A stretch of DNA of 64,000 bases from Proteobacteria bacterium 005FR1 (GTDB lineage: Bacteria > Pseudomonadota > Gammaproteobacteria > Pseudomonadales > Cellvibrionaceae). The stretch lies in contig WACF01000002.1 of NCBI GenBank assembly GCA_026192395.1, forward strand, positions 62,001 to 126,000, read 5' to 3'. This document shows positions 9,389 through 20,091 of the stretch, in pieces. Below the pieces are notes generated by a model. The model had not been told where the DNA came from, made no database searches, and was given only the letters and a program-made list of their open reading frames with translations. Position numbers and translations under genes: made by a program. How positions within the stretch are numbered: position 1 is the first letter of the stretch; every line of letters begins with the position of its first letter.

Positions 9389-9452
9389 CAGTCCGCTGAA
9401 AAGCCAGCTGCGCATCAACCGACTGCATCTCTTCATTTAGGATGAAAACCCA

Positions 9453-10850
9453 GTGAAATACATCAGCACTCGCGGCAAGGCGCCCGCCTTGTCGTTCGAA
9501 GAAGTCATGCTTACCGGCCTTGCCAGTGATGGCGGCCTCTACGTGCCGGAACAACTTCCGCAGTTCAGCGCAGCCGATATAAAGGCCATGGCGGACATGG
9601 ACTACACGGAACTCGCCTTCCGCATCATGTCCCCCTTTGTCGCCGGTGACATTCCCGAAGATGACTTCCGACAGCTGATCAATGACGCTTACGGTCAGTT
9701 CCGCCATCAGGCGATCACGCCGCTGGTTCAGACCGGTCACAATGAATGGGTGCTGGAGCTCTTTCATGGCCCGACCTTGGCTTTCAAAGACGTCGCGCTG
9801 CAACTGCTTGGCCGGTTGCTCGATTATGTATTGAAGAAGCGCGATCAGAAAGTGGTGGTGATGGGCGCAACCTCGGGCGATACCGGCTCCGCCGCCATTG
9901 AAGGCTGCCGTCACTGCGATAACGTCGATATTTTCATTCTGTATCCGCATCAGCGCGTCTCGGAAGTCCAGCGACGACAGATGACAACGGTCATATCGCC
10001 CAACGTGCACACGCTCGCCGTGGAAGGCAACTTCGATGATTGCCAGAATTTCCTCAAGGAGAGCTTCGCCGACCAGTCCTTCCTGCCTGAAGGCCGTCAG
10101 CTGGTTGCGGTGAACTCCATCAACTGGGCCCGAATCATGGCTCAGATCGTTTACTACTTCTATGCGGCCACCGCGCTGGGCGCGCCGGATCGCAAGATCA
10201 GTTTCTCCGTGCCCACCGGCAACTTCGGCGATATCTTCGCAGGCTATCTCGCCAAGCAGATGGGGCTGCCGGTCGCGCGTCTGATCATAGCCACTAACGC
10301 GAACGACATTTTGCACCGCTGCATCAGCGCCAACGATCACAGCAAGAAAGAGCTGATTCACTCGCTGTCGCCGAGCATGGACATAATGGTCTCCAGCAAT
10401 TTCGAACGCCTGCTGTTCGATCTCTACGATCGCGATGGTGCTGCTATCCAGGGCTTAATGGATGATTTCAAAACCGGCTCTATGTCATTGAGCGAGGACG
10501 CACTCGCGAAAGCGCGCGAACTGTTCTCCAGTCACCGTGTGGATGACGCTCGCACCATTCAGGTGATCAAGGAAGTGCTGGCGCAGAGCGAATATCTCGC
10601 CGATCCTCACACGGCGATCGGTATCGATGCTGCCCGGCAAACTCGCGGCAGCTATTCTGGTCCAGTGGTTTGTTTGTCGACTGCCCACCCAGCCAAATTC
10701 ACGGATGCAGTGGAAAGGGCAGGCTACGGCGGCGTAGTATCGCTTCCGTTGCATATGGCAGATCTGCTTTCCCGTGAAGAGCGATATACGGTGTTGCCGA
10801 ATGATCTTTCCAAAGTGAAAGAATACATGGCGAAGAATATTCGGGCTTAA
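9453..10850 (+). CDS. thrC: Threonine synthase
   Basis: This 465-residue PLP enzyme turns O-phosphohomoserine into threonine. It starts at GTG 9453 with AGGA at 9439-9442. The N-terminus MKYISTRGKAPALSFEEVMLTGLASDGGLYVPE is typical of the long proteobacterial form. The PLP lysine is K112 in HGPTLAFKDVALQ, and GATSGDTGSAAIEG binds the cofactor phosphate. It very likely shares a transcript with hom. Two palindromic elements follow. Confidence 0.97.
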   Translation: MKYISTRGKAPALSFEEVMLTGLASDGGLYVPEQLPQFSAADIKAMADMDYTELAFRIMSPFVAGDIPEDDFRQLINDAYGQFRHQAITPLVQTGHNEWVLELFHGPTLAFKDVALQLLGRLLDYVLKKRDQKVVVMGATSGDTGSAAIEGCRHCDNVDIFILYPHQRVSEVQRRQMTTVISPNVHTLAVEGNFDDCQNFLKESFADQSFLPEGRQLVAVNSINWARIMAQIVYYFYAATALGAPDRKISFSVPTGNFGDIFAGYLAKQMGLPVARLIIATNANDILHRCISANDHSKKELIHSLSPSMDIMVSSNFERLLFDLYDRDGAAIQGLMDDFKTGSMSLSEDALAKARELFSSHRVDDARTIQVIKEVLAQSEYLADPHTAIGIDAARQTRGSYSGPVVCLSTAHPAKFTDAVERAGYGGVVSLPLHMADLLSREERYTVLPNDLSKVKEYMAKNIRA

Positions 10851-10875
10851 TGTTTTTCCAGAGTGCCACTAGCCC

Positions 10876-10982
10876 GTTTGGACTCGGGGCGCCCTGTTTT
10901 GAAAACGCATGAATACATCCCTGTAGCTCCCGCGCCGCGTCCTGCGGCGAGGGTTTCAAAACAGGGCACCCCGACCCCAAAC
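10876..10982. repeat. Long palindromic intergenic element, copy 1
   Basis: The ends GTTTGG..CGGGG.GCCCTGTTTTGAAA (10876-10904) pair with TTTCAAAACAGGGC.CCCCG..CCAAAC (10954-10982). Inside lie a conserved core (10906-10930, CGCATGAATACATCCCTG and on) and a small hairpin CGCCGC/GCGGCG. It begins 26 bases after thrC. The core is shared, inverted, with copy 2 at 11056, but the outer arms differ in sequence. Confidence 0.85.
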
Positions 10983-11055
10983 TCCCGTCGTGCAATCGTT
11001 AGAGCTTGACGGCAATCTTGATTGAGCTGATTCACTGGAATATGGCACGGAGGGA

Positions 11056-11163
11056 GTTCGGCATCGGGGGGGAATCTTCCGAAACCTTCGCGGGAGGGAC
11101 CCCGCGAAGGAGCTACAGGGATGTATTCATGCGATTTCGGAAGGCTCCACCCCGATGCCGAAC
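11056..11163. repeat. Long palindromic intergenic element, copy 2 (inverted relative to copy 1)
   Basis: GTTCGGCATCGGGG...CTTCCGAAA pairs with TTTCGGAAG...CCCCGATGCCGAAC. It holds an internal hairpin CCTTCGCGGG/CCCGCGAAGG and the core GGAGCTACAGGGATGTATTC (from 11109), the reverse complement of the copy 1 core. Together the two copies fill most of the 388-base thrC-recJ gap; short ORFs across it are not believable genes. Confidence 0.85.
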
Positions 11164-11238
11164 GGGCTACTGGCACAACCAACCGATGACCATGTGCTAT
11201 AACTAACGAGCAAGCCACCCATCAGCCCTGAGCCACTC

Positions 11239-12987
11239 GTGTCCCTGACAAGCAAAAAAATCATCAAACGCCGCACTGTCGATCTTTCTCTCGCCCGGTT
11301 TCAAACCTCACTACCGCCCGTTCTCGAACGTATTTATCTCGCCCGCGGCATCGTCGACGACGAGCTGCTGCAAATGCGGCTCGATCGCTTACATAAGCCG
11401 GAAACCTTCAAAGGCCTGAACGACGCTATCGAACTGCTGGTGGAGGCGTTCTATCAGCAGCAACGCGTTCTGATTATCGGTGACTTCGATGCGGATGGTG
11501 CAACGAGTTGCGCGCTGTCGGTGTTGTCATTGCAGGCAATGGGACTGCAAACGGTCGATTATCTGGTCCCCAACCGATTTGATTATGGCTACGGGCTGAC
11601 GCCGGAGATCGTCGCCGTGGCAGCGGGGCGCAAGCCGGATATTTTGATTACCGTGGACAACGGCATTTCCAGCATCGAAGGCGTCGCCGCCGCGCAGGCT
11701 CGCGGGATGAAGGTGATCGTGACTGATCACCACCTGCCAGGCGAAGAGTTGCCCAGCGCCGATGCGATCGTCAATCCCAATCAGGAAGCCTGCAGCTTCC
11801 CCAGCAAGAACCTTGCAGGTGTCGGCGTTATCTTTTACGTAATGACCAGCCTGCGCACTGCCTTGCGCGAGCGGGGCTGGTTCCGGGACAACAATATTCC
11901 CGAGCCGAACATGGCCAACTACCTCGACCTGGTCGCGGTCGGCACCGTGGCCGACGTGGTTCCGCTGGACTTCAATAACCGGGTGCTGGTGCACCAAGGT
12001 CTGCAGCGGATCCGTGCGGGCAAGGCGCGGCTTGGCATTCTGGCTTTGCTGGATGTGGCGGGACGCCGCTATCAGAACCTGGTGGCCACTGATCTGGGTT
12101 TCGTGGTCGGACCGCGCCTGAACGCCTCTGGACGGCTGGACGATATCTCCCTCGGCATTCAATGTCTGCTTTGCGAGAGTGCGGATCTGGCTCGTGAGAT
12201 GGCGCTGGAGCTCGATGATCTGAACCGCGATCGCAAGGCCATCGAGAGCGGCATGCAACAGGAAGCGCTGAAGTCCCTCAATGAGCTTCATCTGGACGAG
12301 AGCACGGAAATGCCCTGGGGACTTTGCCTTTATGACGCCCACTGGCATCAGGGTGTGATCGGCATTCTCGCTTCGCGCATCAAGGACCGGCTACACCGGC
12401 CCGTGATTGCCTTTGCCAATGCGGACAATGGTGAAATCAAGGGCTCGGCGCGATCCATTGAAGGCCTGCACATTCGCGACGCGCTGGCCGAAGTGGCGGC
12501 ACGTGCACCGGGTCTGCTAAGCAAGTTTGGCGGACACGCCATGGCGGCGGGCCTCTCCATCGAGCGGAGTAATCTGGACCGCTTCCAACAGGTATTCGAC
12601 GAAGTGGTCCGGCAGAAAATCACCGAGGCGGATCTGCAGGCGCAGGTCTTGAGCGATGGTGATCTTGACGAAGACGAGCTATCGCTGACCCTGGCGCAGG
12701 CGCTGCGCGACGCCGGTCCCTGGGGGCAGCACTTTCCGGAGCCATTGTTTGATGGCGAATTCTTCGTCCAGCAGCAAAGACTGGTTGGTGAGAAGCATTT
12801 GAAGCTGGTCGTGTCCTGCTCGGAGCAGGGTCAGATCATCTTCGATGCGATCGCCTTCAACGTGGATCTGTCTCTCTGGCCGAATCAGAGCGTCAGGAAA
12901 GTTCGGCTGGCGTATCGCCTGGACATCAACGAATTCCGTGGCCGAACCAACTTGCAGTTGATTGTGGAATACCTAGAGGCGGTGTAG
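11239..12987 (+). CDS. recJ: Single-stranded-DNA-specific exonuclease RecJ
   Basis: The 582-residue 5'-3' exonuclease degrades ssDNA in RecF-pathway recombination and mismatch repair. It starts at GTG 11239. The DHH-family motifs are present in order: GDFDADGATSC (near residue 82), LITVDNGISS, VTDHHLPGEE and, in the DHHA1 half, SKFGGHAMAAG. A C-terminal OB-like domain follows (FVQQQRLVGEKHLKLVV). Position after xerD-dsbC-hom-thrC matches relatives in which dsbC and recJ are neighbours. Confidence 0.97.
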   Translation: MSLTSKKIIKRRTVDLSLARFQTSLPPVLERIYLARGIVDDELLQMRLDRLHKPETFKGLNDAIELLVEAFYQQQRVLIIGDFDADGATSCALSVLSLQAMGLQTVDYLVPNRFDYGYGLTPEIVAVAAGRKPDILITVDNGISSIEGVAAAQARGMKVIVTDHHLPGEELPSADAIVNPNQEACSFPSKNLAGVGVIFYVMTSLRTALRERGWFRDNNIPEPNMANYLDLVAVGTVADVVPLDFNNRVLVHQGLQRIRAGKARLGILALLDVAGRRYQNLVATDLGFVVGPRLNASGRLDDISLGIQCLLCESADLAREMALELDDLNRDRKAIESGMQQEALKSLNELHLDESTEMPWGLCLYDAHWHQGVIGILASRIKDRLHRPVIAFANADNGEIKGSARSIEGLHIRDALAEVAARAPGLLSKFGGHAMAAGLSIERSNLDRFQQVFDEVVRQKITEADLQAQVLSDGDLDEDELSLTLAQALRDAGPWGQHFPEPLFDGEFFVQQQRLVGEKHLKLVVSCSEQGQIIFDAIAFNVDLSLWPNQSVRKVRLAYRLDINEFRGRTNLQLIVEYLEAV

Positions 12988-13043
12988 GTGAGGGCAGTGC
13001 GCCTGATCTCACCTACGCCTTATCTCACCCATGTGGGAAAGCC

Positions 13044-13637
13044 TCAAAGCAAGGGTTCGAGATGGGGCCAGACGTTTTCAAGCAACAGCGGCTGCGCTTC
13101 GGCGGTGGGATGGACGCCATCGCGCTGCATGAGATCGTCGACCGTGGCCACGCGCTCAAGAATGAAAGGCACCAGCGGCACGTCAAAATGCGCCGCAACG
13201 CGCGGGAAGGTTTCGAAGAATTCCTGGGTATAGCGGCTACCGTAGTTCGGCGGGATCTGAATACCCACCAGCAAGACCTCCGCACCCGCCTCTTGTGACA
13301 GGCGCACCATCTCGCTCAGATTGCGCTCCATCACCTTGAGCGGGTGGCCTTGCAGGCCATCATTGCCACCAAGTTCGATGATGACCAGATCCGGCTGGTG
13401 TTTTTTCAGCAGCGCTGGCGTTCTCCCGACGCCCATGGTGGTGGTATTGCCGGAGATGCTGGCATTGATGACCTCATAGTCGCCTTTTTCCTGCAGCCGT
13501 TCACGCAGCAGGTTTACCCAGCCATCTTCCAGCTCCACGCCGTAGCCGGCGCTGATGCTGTCGCCAATCACCAGTACCGTCTTGCTGAACGCGCTGGCGC
13601 TCACGAACAGCAAAACGATTAACAACGCAGTTCGCAT
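13044..13637 (-). CDS. tesA: Periplasmic GDSL esterase / acyl-CoA thioesterase I TesA
   Basis: This 197-residue SGNH hydrolase has a signal peptide (MRTALLIVLLFVSASAFS) and acts in the periplasm on acyl esters, thioesters and lysophospholipids. The four SGNH blocks are visible: GDSISAGYG with nucleophile S27, SGNT at 62-65, GGND at 90-93, and D173-G-V-H176. It is convergent with recJ, with only 56 bases and no clear terminator between them. The physiological substrate cannot be told from sequence. Confidence 0.93.
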   Translation of the reverse strand: MRTALLIVLLFVSASAFSKTVLVIGDSISAGYGVELEDGWVNLLRERLQEKGDYEVINASISGNTTTMGVGRTPALLKKHQPDLVIIELGGNDGLQGHPLKVMERNLSEMVRLSQEAGAEVLLVGIQIPPNYGSRYTQEFFETFPRVAAHFDVPLVPFILERVATVDDLMQRDGVHPTAEAQPLLLENVWPHLEPLL

Positions 13638-13732
13638 GCCTTTCCTCTTGTTGGTTCTTTGGCTTCATTATGTCAGTGCAAGTAGCCCTGACCGGCTGTC
13701 TATGACCGCTGTCCTGCCCGTTGGTTTTGCGC

Positions 13733-15355
13733 TTAGCGTTGCTCGAGCCAGCGCAGCTTTTTCGACAGCATCAGCAGCAGCACCAGTCCCGGTATCACCA
13801 TGAGGCTGGTGATGATGAAGAACAGCGACCAGTTCCCGTCCAGCCAGTCCACCACCAGACCACTGGAGCTGGCCAGCAGGGTGCGGCCAAGCGAGCCGAG
13901 GGACACCATCAGTGCGTATTGTGAGGCCGTGAAGGTGCGGTCGCACAGCATGGAAATGAAAGCCACGAAGGCCACCGTCGACCATGCGGCGGTGAAGCCG
14001 TCAGCAACGACCGTAAAGGCGTACAGCGGAATGCTCGGCCCGACCTGAGCCATCAGCGAAAACAGCAGATTGGTGGCGGCCATGGCGATGCCGCTGATCA
14101 GCAGGCCCTTCACCACGCCAAAGCGGATATTTACCAAGCCCGCCAGCAGCGCAAAAATGATGGTCACCCACCAGGTGGTCAGCTTGGAGTAGGTGGCGAT
14201 GTCGGTGTTGCTGAAGCCCACTTCCTTGTAGAACTGCAGGGACATGCGCCCGAGGAAGGCCTCACCCATCTTGAACAGGAAAATGAACAGCAGAATGGCC
14301 AAACCCAGCTGCAGACCATTGCGGGTGAAGAATTGCCTGAGCGGCTGAATCAGCGTGGTCAGCAGCCAGCCGAGTACATGGTGGAAGGTGCTGGCGCGGG
14401 CCATTGCGCTCGAGTCCGGCGTCTGCCCGGAAATCGTCCAGAGATAATTCAGAATGAAGCCAACGATCGACAGCTCCACCAGCACCAGCAGGGGAACGTA
14501 ACCCCACCAGTCGATCGCCTCAGAGGTGAGACCGGGGCTGCCGAGAAGTGCCCAGGCGGCAACCGCCAGCATCATCAGAATCGCCGTCAGCAGGGCGGAA
14601 TTGCGCCCAGGCGGCTGTTGGGCGAGCAGGGCCACATACTGGTCCTCGATCGCGTGCTGGACTTCCTGTCGCGCGCTGGTGCGGCGGCGGGAGAGCAGTG
14701 GTGCCAGCATCAGCGCGGCCATCATCATTGCCATCAGCACGTAGATGTCCGGCCAGGACCAGCCCCAGTTGGCCGGGTCCGAAAGCCATAGAGGGAAGAA
14801 GCCCATGCCGGCGTAGCCAGTCCACCAGCCGGCGGTGACGGCCGAGGAGCCGGCGGCCAGATACTTGGTTTCGGTCTCGGCGAAGCTCTCGATGCGGAAC
14901 GCGTCGATGGCGATGTCCTGGGTTGCGGCAGCCAGGGCGATCACGAAGCTGATCACGATCAGCGGCTGCAAACTTACGGTGGGATCGAAACGGCTGAGCA
15001 GCAGACAGCCGGCCACAATGATCCCCTGCATGCCCAGAATCCAGGCGCGGCGGTGACCGAACCACTTGCCCAGGAAGCCGAGATTGAAACGGTCAACAAG
15101 CGGGGACCAGAGGAAGTTGATCGAATAGGACACCATGATGGCGCCGACGAAGCCGATAGTCGCCCGCTCGAGGCCGGCGTCCTTCAGCCAGATCGTCAGT
15201 GCGGTGCTGATGATCACCCAGGGGAAGCCCTGGGCGGCACCGAGGAAGAAAATGGTGAGGATCCGCGGGTGGAAATAGTATTTTATGTTGTCGAGCAGGG
15301 AAAATAGCGGTCCCGGCGGACGGTCGGCTACTGCCTGCGGCTTTACTTCAGTCAT
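13733..15355 (-). CDS. ampG: AmpG-family muropeptide permease (MFS)
   Basis: The 540-residue inner-membrane transporter belongs to the AmpG group of the major facilitator superfamily, which imports anhydromuropeptides for cell-wall recycling. The ATG at 15355 (MTEVKPQAVAD) is chosen over 15433, which adds 26 residues unlike the family. About 14 hydrophobic segments can be counted. The start of the first one reads LTIFFLGAAQGFPWVIISTALTIWLKDAG, typical of AmpG, and WSPLVDRF with GHRRAWI marks the MFS loop 2-3. A central cytoplasmic loop carries SRRRTSARQEVQHAIED. Confidence 0.9.
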   Translation of the reverse strand: MTEVKPQAVADRPPGPLFSLLDNIKYYFHPRILTIFFLGAAQGFPWVIISTALTIWLKDAGLERATIGFVGAIMVSYSINFLWSPLVDRFNLGFLGKWFGHRRAWILGMQGIIVAGCLLLSRFDPTVSLQPLIVISFVIALAAATQDIAIDAFRIESFAETETKYLAAGSSAVTAGWWTGYAGMGFFPLWLSDPANWGWSWPDIYVLMAMMMAALMLAPLLSRRRTSARQEVQHAIEDQYVALLAQQPPGRNSALLTAILMMLAVAAWALLGSPGLTSEAIDWWGYVPLLVLVELSIVGFILNYLWTISGQTPDSSAMARASTFHHVLGWLLTTLIQPLRQFFTRNGLQLGLAILLFIFLFKMGEAFLGRMSLQFYKEVGFSNTDIATYSKLTTWWVTIIFALLAGLVNIRFGVVKGLLISGIAMAATNLLFSLMAQVGPSIPLYAFTVVADGFTAAWSTVAFVAFISMLCDRTFTASQYALMVSLGSLGRTLLASSSGLVVDWLDGNWSLFFIITSLMVIPGLVLLLMLSKKLRWLEQR

Positions 15356-15485
15356 GGCGGATATCGTTGTCTGTTGCCACAGTCGTCGGGCCGGGCTACT
15401 CGGAATGACCCGCCGAGCGCCCGAAACGATCAACTATAGCAGCGAATGCCCGTTCCGTGTCCTTACATGACATGACCGGTCGTCA

Positions 15486-15794
15486 TCAACACGGTCGCCA
15501 GCGGTAGTTGGCCAGGTCGATTTTGCCATTCAGAAAGAGAATTCCTTCATCCTCCAGTCGCTGCTGCTGAATCTGTCCGTGCCCTTCCATCGGCAAGGAG
15601 ATCCTGCCATGCGCATTGACTACCCGATGCCAGGGCAGTTTGGAATCTTCCGGCAATGCCTTTAAAGTGCCGCCCACCAACCGTGCAGCACGAGGCAGAC
15701 CAGCAAGATCGGCAACCTGACCGTAAGTGGCCACTCGGCCAGCGGGAATGCCAAGCACTACCTGAAAAATACGCTCACGATTGGTGATGATCAT
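15486..15794 (-). CDS. Alkyltransferase-like protein (Atl/YbaZ type)
   Basis: The 102-residue protein matches the DNA-binding half of O6-alkylguanine DNA alkyltransferases (IPAGRVATYGQVADLAGLPRAARLVGG). The acceptor cysteine is absent: the usual PCHRV reads PWHRV with W55. Alkyltransferase-like proteins bind O6-alkylguanine without repairing it and flag the lesion for nucleotide excision repair. It is a single gene, 46 bases divergent from the DUF481 gene. Confidence 0.9.
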   Translation of the reverse strand: MIITNRERIFQVVLGIPAGRVATYGQVADLAGLPRAARLVGGTLKALPEDSKLPWHRVVNAHGRISLPMEGHGQIQQQRLEDEGILFLNGKIDLANYRWRPC

Positions 15795-15839
15795 CTATCT
15801 TATTGATTACGAATCGCAAATTTCCGCGGGAAGTATAGT

Positions 15840-16865
15840 GTGAAACGGCTGTTATTTTTTCCGTTGCTGGTGTTTCTATTCAGTTCCTGCAGTTTTGCCG
15901 GAGAACTCGTTCTCATAAACGGCGATCGCATCGCCGGCGAGTTCCTGCGCATCCAGGGGGAAACCCTGGTCTGGGCCTCCCACAATTTCGGCGAGCTGCA
16001 AGTTCCTACATCGAAGGTTGACAGCATTCAGACCGATACTGCCATGAAGCTGGACGGACACGAAGAGCCCTGCTTTTGGGGAAGCATGTCGGGAGGTCAT
16101 CTTCGATTCGAGTGCGACGATGGCGATAGTGGTCAGGTGCATATCATGTCCCTGAACATGGTCATCCCACACCAGCAGTACGTCGGCGGTCATTACAATT
16201 ATCGGGGCAAGCTGAGCGCTTCAGGCCGGAAATCGGCCGGCAACAAGGACGAGGAAATCTGGGCCGTCGACAGTGAGACTCTGTTCCGCCGCGGCGATCT
16301 TCGTCACGAGGTCCAGGTCGAGTACGACAGCATCGCCAAAACAGAGGACGAGACCGAAAGCCGTGGCCAGGTCCGCTACAGTCTTGACTGGTTCTTCGAG
16401 GAAAAATGGTTCTGGTACAACAACCTGCGATTTGGTTTCGACGAGCCGGCCAATATCCGGGAGGGTTATGTCTACGGTACCGGCCTTGGTTATCAGGTGT
16501 GGGAAACGTCAATCAGCGCCCTGTCCCTTGAAACTGGTCTCGATTTCCTGAAGGAGCGCTACCAGCCACCGGAAGAGCCCACTGCTGAATTCAATCCGGA
16601 GAATCGGACCGCCGCATGGCGCTGGGCGCTCGACCTTCGCTACCTGCTCCCGCGCAGCGCGGCGTTGTTCCACCGCCACCAGCTGGTCCAGTCTCTGGAG
16701 GATAGTGAAGACTGGCTGCTGGAAACCGAAACCGGACTGTCCATGCCGCTTACAGGGCAGTTGTTCACCGAAGTTAAAGTTGAATACGACACCGACAATG
16801 TGCCCGCGGAGGGCGGTGTGCGCGAAGACAAACAGGTGACCGTGGGGGTGGGGTACTCCTGGTGA
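15840..16865 (+). CDS. DUF481 outer-membrane beta-barrel protein
   Basis: The 341-residue exported protein starts at GTG 15840 with a signal peptide (KRLLFFPLLVFLFSSCSFA, cut before GELV). The first 90 residues (LVLINGDRIAGEFLRIQGETLVW) look like a small beta domain. From about residue 125 the alternating pattern and the aromatic ends fit the DUF481 (YdiY-like) barrel: RYSLDWFFEEKWFWYNNLRFGFDEPANIREGY, ending VGVGYSW. DUF481 proteins are outer-membrane proteins of unclear function, some salt-induced. FSSC is not a canonical lipobox. Confidence 0.85.
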   Translation: MKRLLFFPLLVFLFSSCSFAGELVLINGDRIAGEFLRIQGETLVWASHNFGELQVPTSKVDSIQTDTAMKLDGHEEPCFWGSMSGGHLRFECDDGDSGQVHIMSLNMVIPHQQYVGGHYNYRGKLSASGRKSAGNKDEEIWAVDSETLFRRGDLRHEVQVEYDSIAKTEDETESRGQVRYSLDWFFEEKWFWYNNLRFGFDEPANIREGYVYGTGLGYQVWETSISALSLETGLDFLKERYQPPEEPTAEFNPENRTAAWRWALDLRYLLPRSAALFHRHQLVQSLEDSEDWLLETETGLSMPLTGQLFTEVKVEYDTDNVPAEGGVREDKQVTVGVGYSW

Positions 16866-17004
16866 TTCCAGTCTCCAGTCGTCAGTCCAGAGAGCGCGGT
16901 GGCGGGGCAGGGGATATTGGCGGTGAGGGCCGGGTCCAAGCGGGAAGCTTGTAATCGGGCTGCTTCGGCCCAATAAACACCAGCTGGACCAATTGGAGAA
17001 TCTA

Positions 17005-17499
17005 GTGCCGGTACTCTTCGTTCTTTTTATCATCATTCCGATTCTGGAAATGTGGCTGCTGATCACGGTGGGCTCCCACATCGGCGCGTTGCCCACCATT
17101 GGTCTAGTCTTCCTGACCGCGATCATCGGCGTGACCCTGCTGCGCCAACAGGGCATATCTACCCTGGTGAGAGCCAATCAGCGGATGCGCAGCGGCGAAA
17201 TCCCCGCCACGGAGATGGGAGAGGGCATCTTTCTCGCCGTCGGGGGCGCATTACTGCTGACTCCCGGCTTCATTACCGACGCCGTCGGTTTCGCCTGTCT
17301 GATTCCGGGCATTCGCAAGTGGCTGCTGGGGCGCATACTCAAGCGGGTGACCGTCGTTCAATATGGCCCTCGCGGCCCTTTTGGAGGCGATCCCTTCGGG
17401 CGTGCGCCCCGCGATCATGGACCGCTTGAGCGCGACGCCGGGCGGGACCAAGGCAAAGACTCGCAGACCATCGAGGGCGAGTACCGCCGCGACGACTGA
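17005..17499 (+). CDS. fxsA: FxsA family inner-membrane protein
   Basis: The 164-residue protein has four hydrophobic segments (PVLFVLFIIIPILEMWLLI, LPTIGLVFLTAIIGVTLL, GIFLAVGGALLLTPGFITDAVGF and a fourth) and a basic/acidic tail. The GTG at 17005 is chosen because GGAG lies six bases upstream; a TTG at 16993 would overlap that site. FxsA in E. coli relieves exclusion of phage T7 by the F plasmid; its normal role is unknown. Its position just before groES is conserved. Confidence 0.92.
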   Translation: MPVLFVLFIIIPILEMWLLITVGSHIGALPTIGLVFLTAIIGVTLLRQQGISTLVRANQRMRSGEIPATEMGEGIFLAVGGALLLTPGFITDAVGFACLIPGIRKWLLGRILKRVTVVQYGPRGPFGGDPFGRAPRDHGPLERDAGRDQGKDSQTIEGEYRRDD

Positions 17500-17591
17500 A
17501 TAAGCTCCAGGGGGCGCTCCGCGCGGGGTTGCCCGGGGTCTTGCGCCGCCCGGCTGGCGCAGAAAAATCGTAAAAATTTTCCCTCCCACCA

Positions 17592-17618
17592 TTGAAATCC
17601 CCCAAAGCAGCCCCATAA
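17592..17618 (+). promoter_or_regulatory. Sigma-32 heat-shock promoter of groESL
   Basis: TTGAAA (17592-17597), a 13-base spacer and CCCCATAA (17611-17618) match the sigma-32 consensus (CTTGAAA and CCCCATNT) almost exactly. It lies about 185 bases before groES in the 303-base fxsA-groES gap. No CIRCE inverted repeat is present, so control should be by RpoH and not HrcA. Confidence 0.88.
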
Positions 17619-17802
17619 CGCCCAACACTTGGTTTTTTGAACCTCGCTTCTCCGCTCCGGAGGTGGCGGGCGGCAGGGGGGCTTCTCTCCCGCGCAAGTT
17701 GCACTTTCGCCCGGATGCGCAGCGCCCGGGCTCAGAGTCATCAGATCCATCGGGCAAATCCCGCTAAAAACTCAAACCGAAATAGGCATTGGAGATCAAG
17801 CG

Positions 17803-18093
17803 ATGAAAATTCGTCCTTTACACGATCGTGTTGTGGTTCGCCGCAAGGAAGAACAGGAAACTTCAGCTGGCGGCATCCTGTTGCCCGGCTCAGCGAAAGA
17901 AAAGCCCAATCAGGGTGAAGTGGTTGCGGTGGGCAGTGGTCGCGTACTCGACAACGGCGAAACCCGCGCTGTCGACGTGAAGGTCGGTGACGTGGTTGTG
18001 TTCGGCAAGTACGCCGGCAGCGATACCATCGAGGTGAACGGCGAAGAGCTGATCATTCTCAGCGAGAGCGACATCAAGGCCGTCATCGAATAA
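17803..18093 (+). CDS. groES: Co-chaperonin GroES
   Basis: The 96-residue heptameric lid of the GroEL chamber. [19 protein letters not shown] and the mobile loop [17 protein letters not shown] are characteristic, as is [26 protein letters not shown]. It is followed after 60 bases by groL on the same heat-shock transcript. Confidence 0.99.
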   Translation: MKIRPLHDRVVVRRKEEQETSAGGILLPGSAKEKPNQGEVVAVGSGRVLDNGETRAVDVKVGDVVVFGKYAGSDTIEVNGEELIILSESDIKAVIE

Positions 18094-18141
18094 GACGAGC
18101 GACGATCCGAGATCTCAAACCGATTAATAAGATTCAACTGA

Positions 18142-19797
<1,656 letters not shown>

Positions 19798-19815
19798 GCC
19801 TGAGCTTCGGCACAG

Positions 19816-19839
19816 AAACGGCCCGCGAGGGCCGTTTTT
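19816..19839 (+). terminator. Rho-independent terminator after groL
   Basis: AAACGGCCC (19816-19824), loop GCGA, GGGCCGTTT (19829-19837) and further T residues to 19839. It ends the groESL transcript 18 bases after the stop codon. Confidence 0.92.
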
Positions 19840-20091
19840 GTTTGTCGAATCCGGCGGTTGATCACTTTGCCGCCACGACTTGCTGACACCGACGTTTTTT
19901 TATCTATTTGGGAATGCTGTTATCATCTAACGGCTTTTCCCTTTGCCATGGCCGCAGTGATTTAGGAATTTTCCTGCTTCAGGCGCCTCTGATCAGCTGG
20001 GCCATGATTTCGTGATTCCCAAGTACTACCATTTCCGCGCAATCACAACTGCGCTGTGAGCAAAAACCACTAACTAGAAGGACGTTGTACT

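Noticed and set aside
10847-11218. Short ORFs in the thrC-recJ gap
   Set aside because: They translate the two palindromic elements in several frames, with no ribosome site or conserved protein.
16993-17004. TTG start for fxsA at 16993
   Set aside because: The sequence holds the GGAG ribosome site for the GTG at 17005, and the hydrophobic N-terminus starts there.
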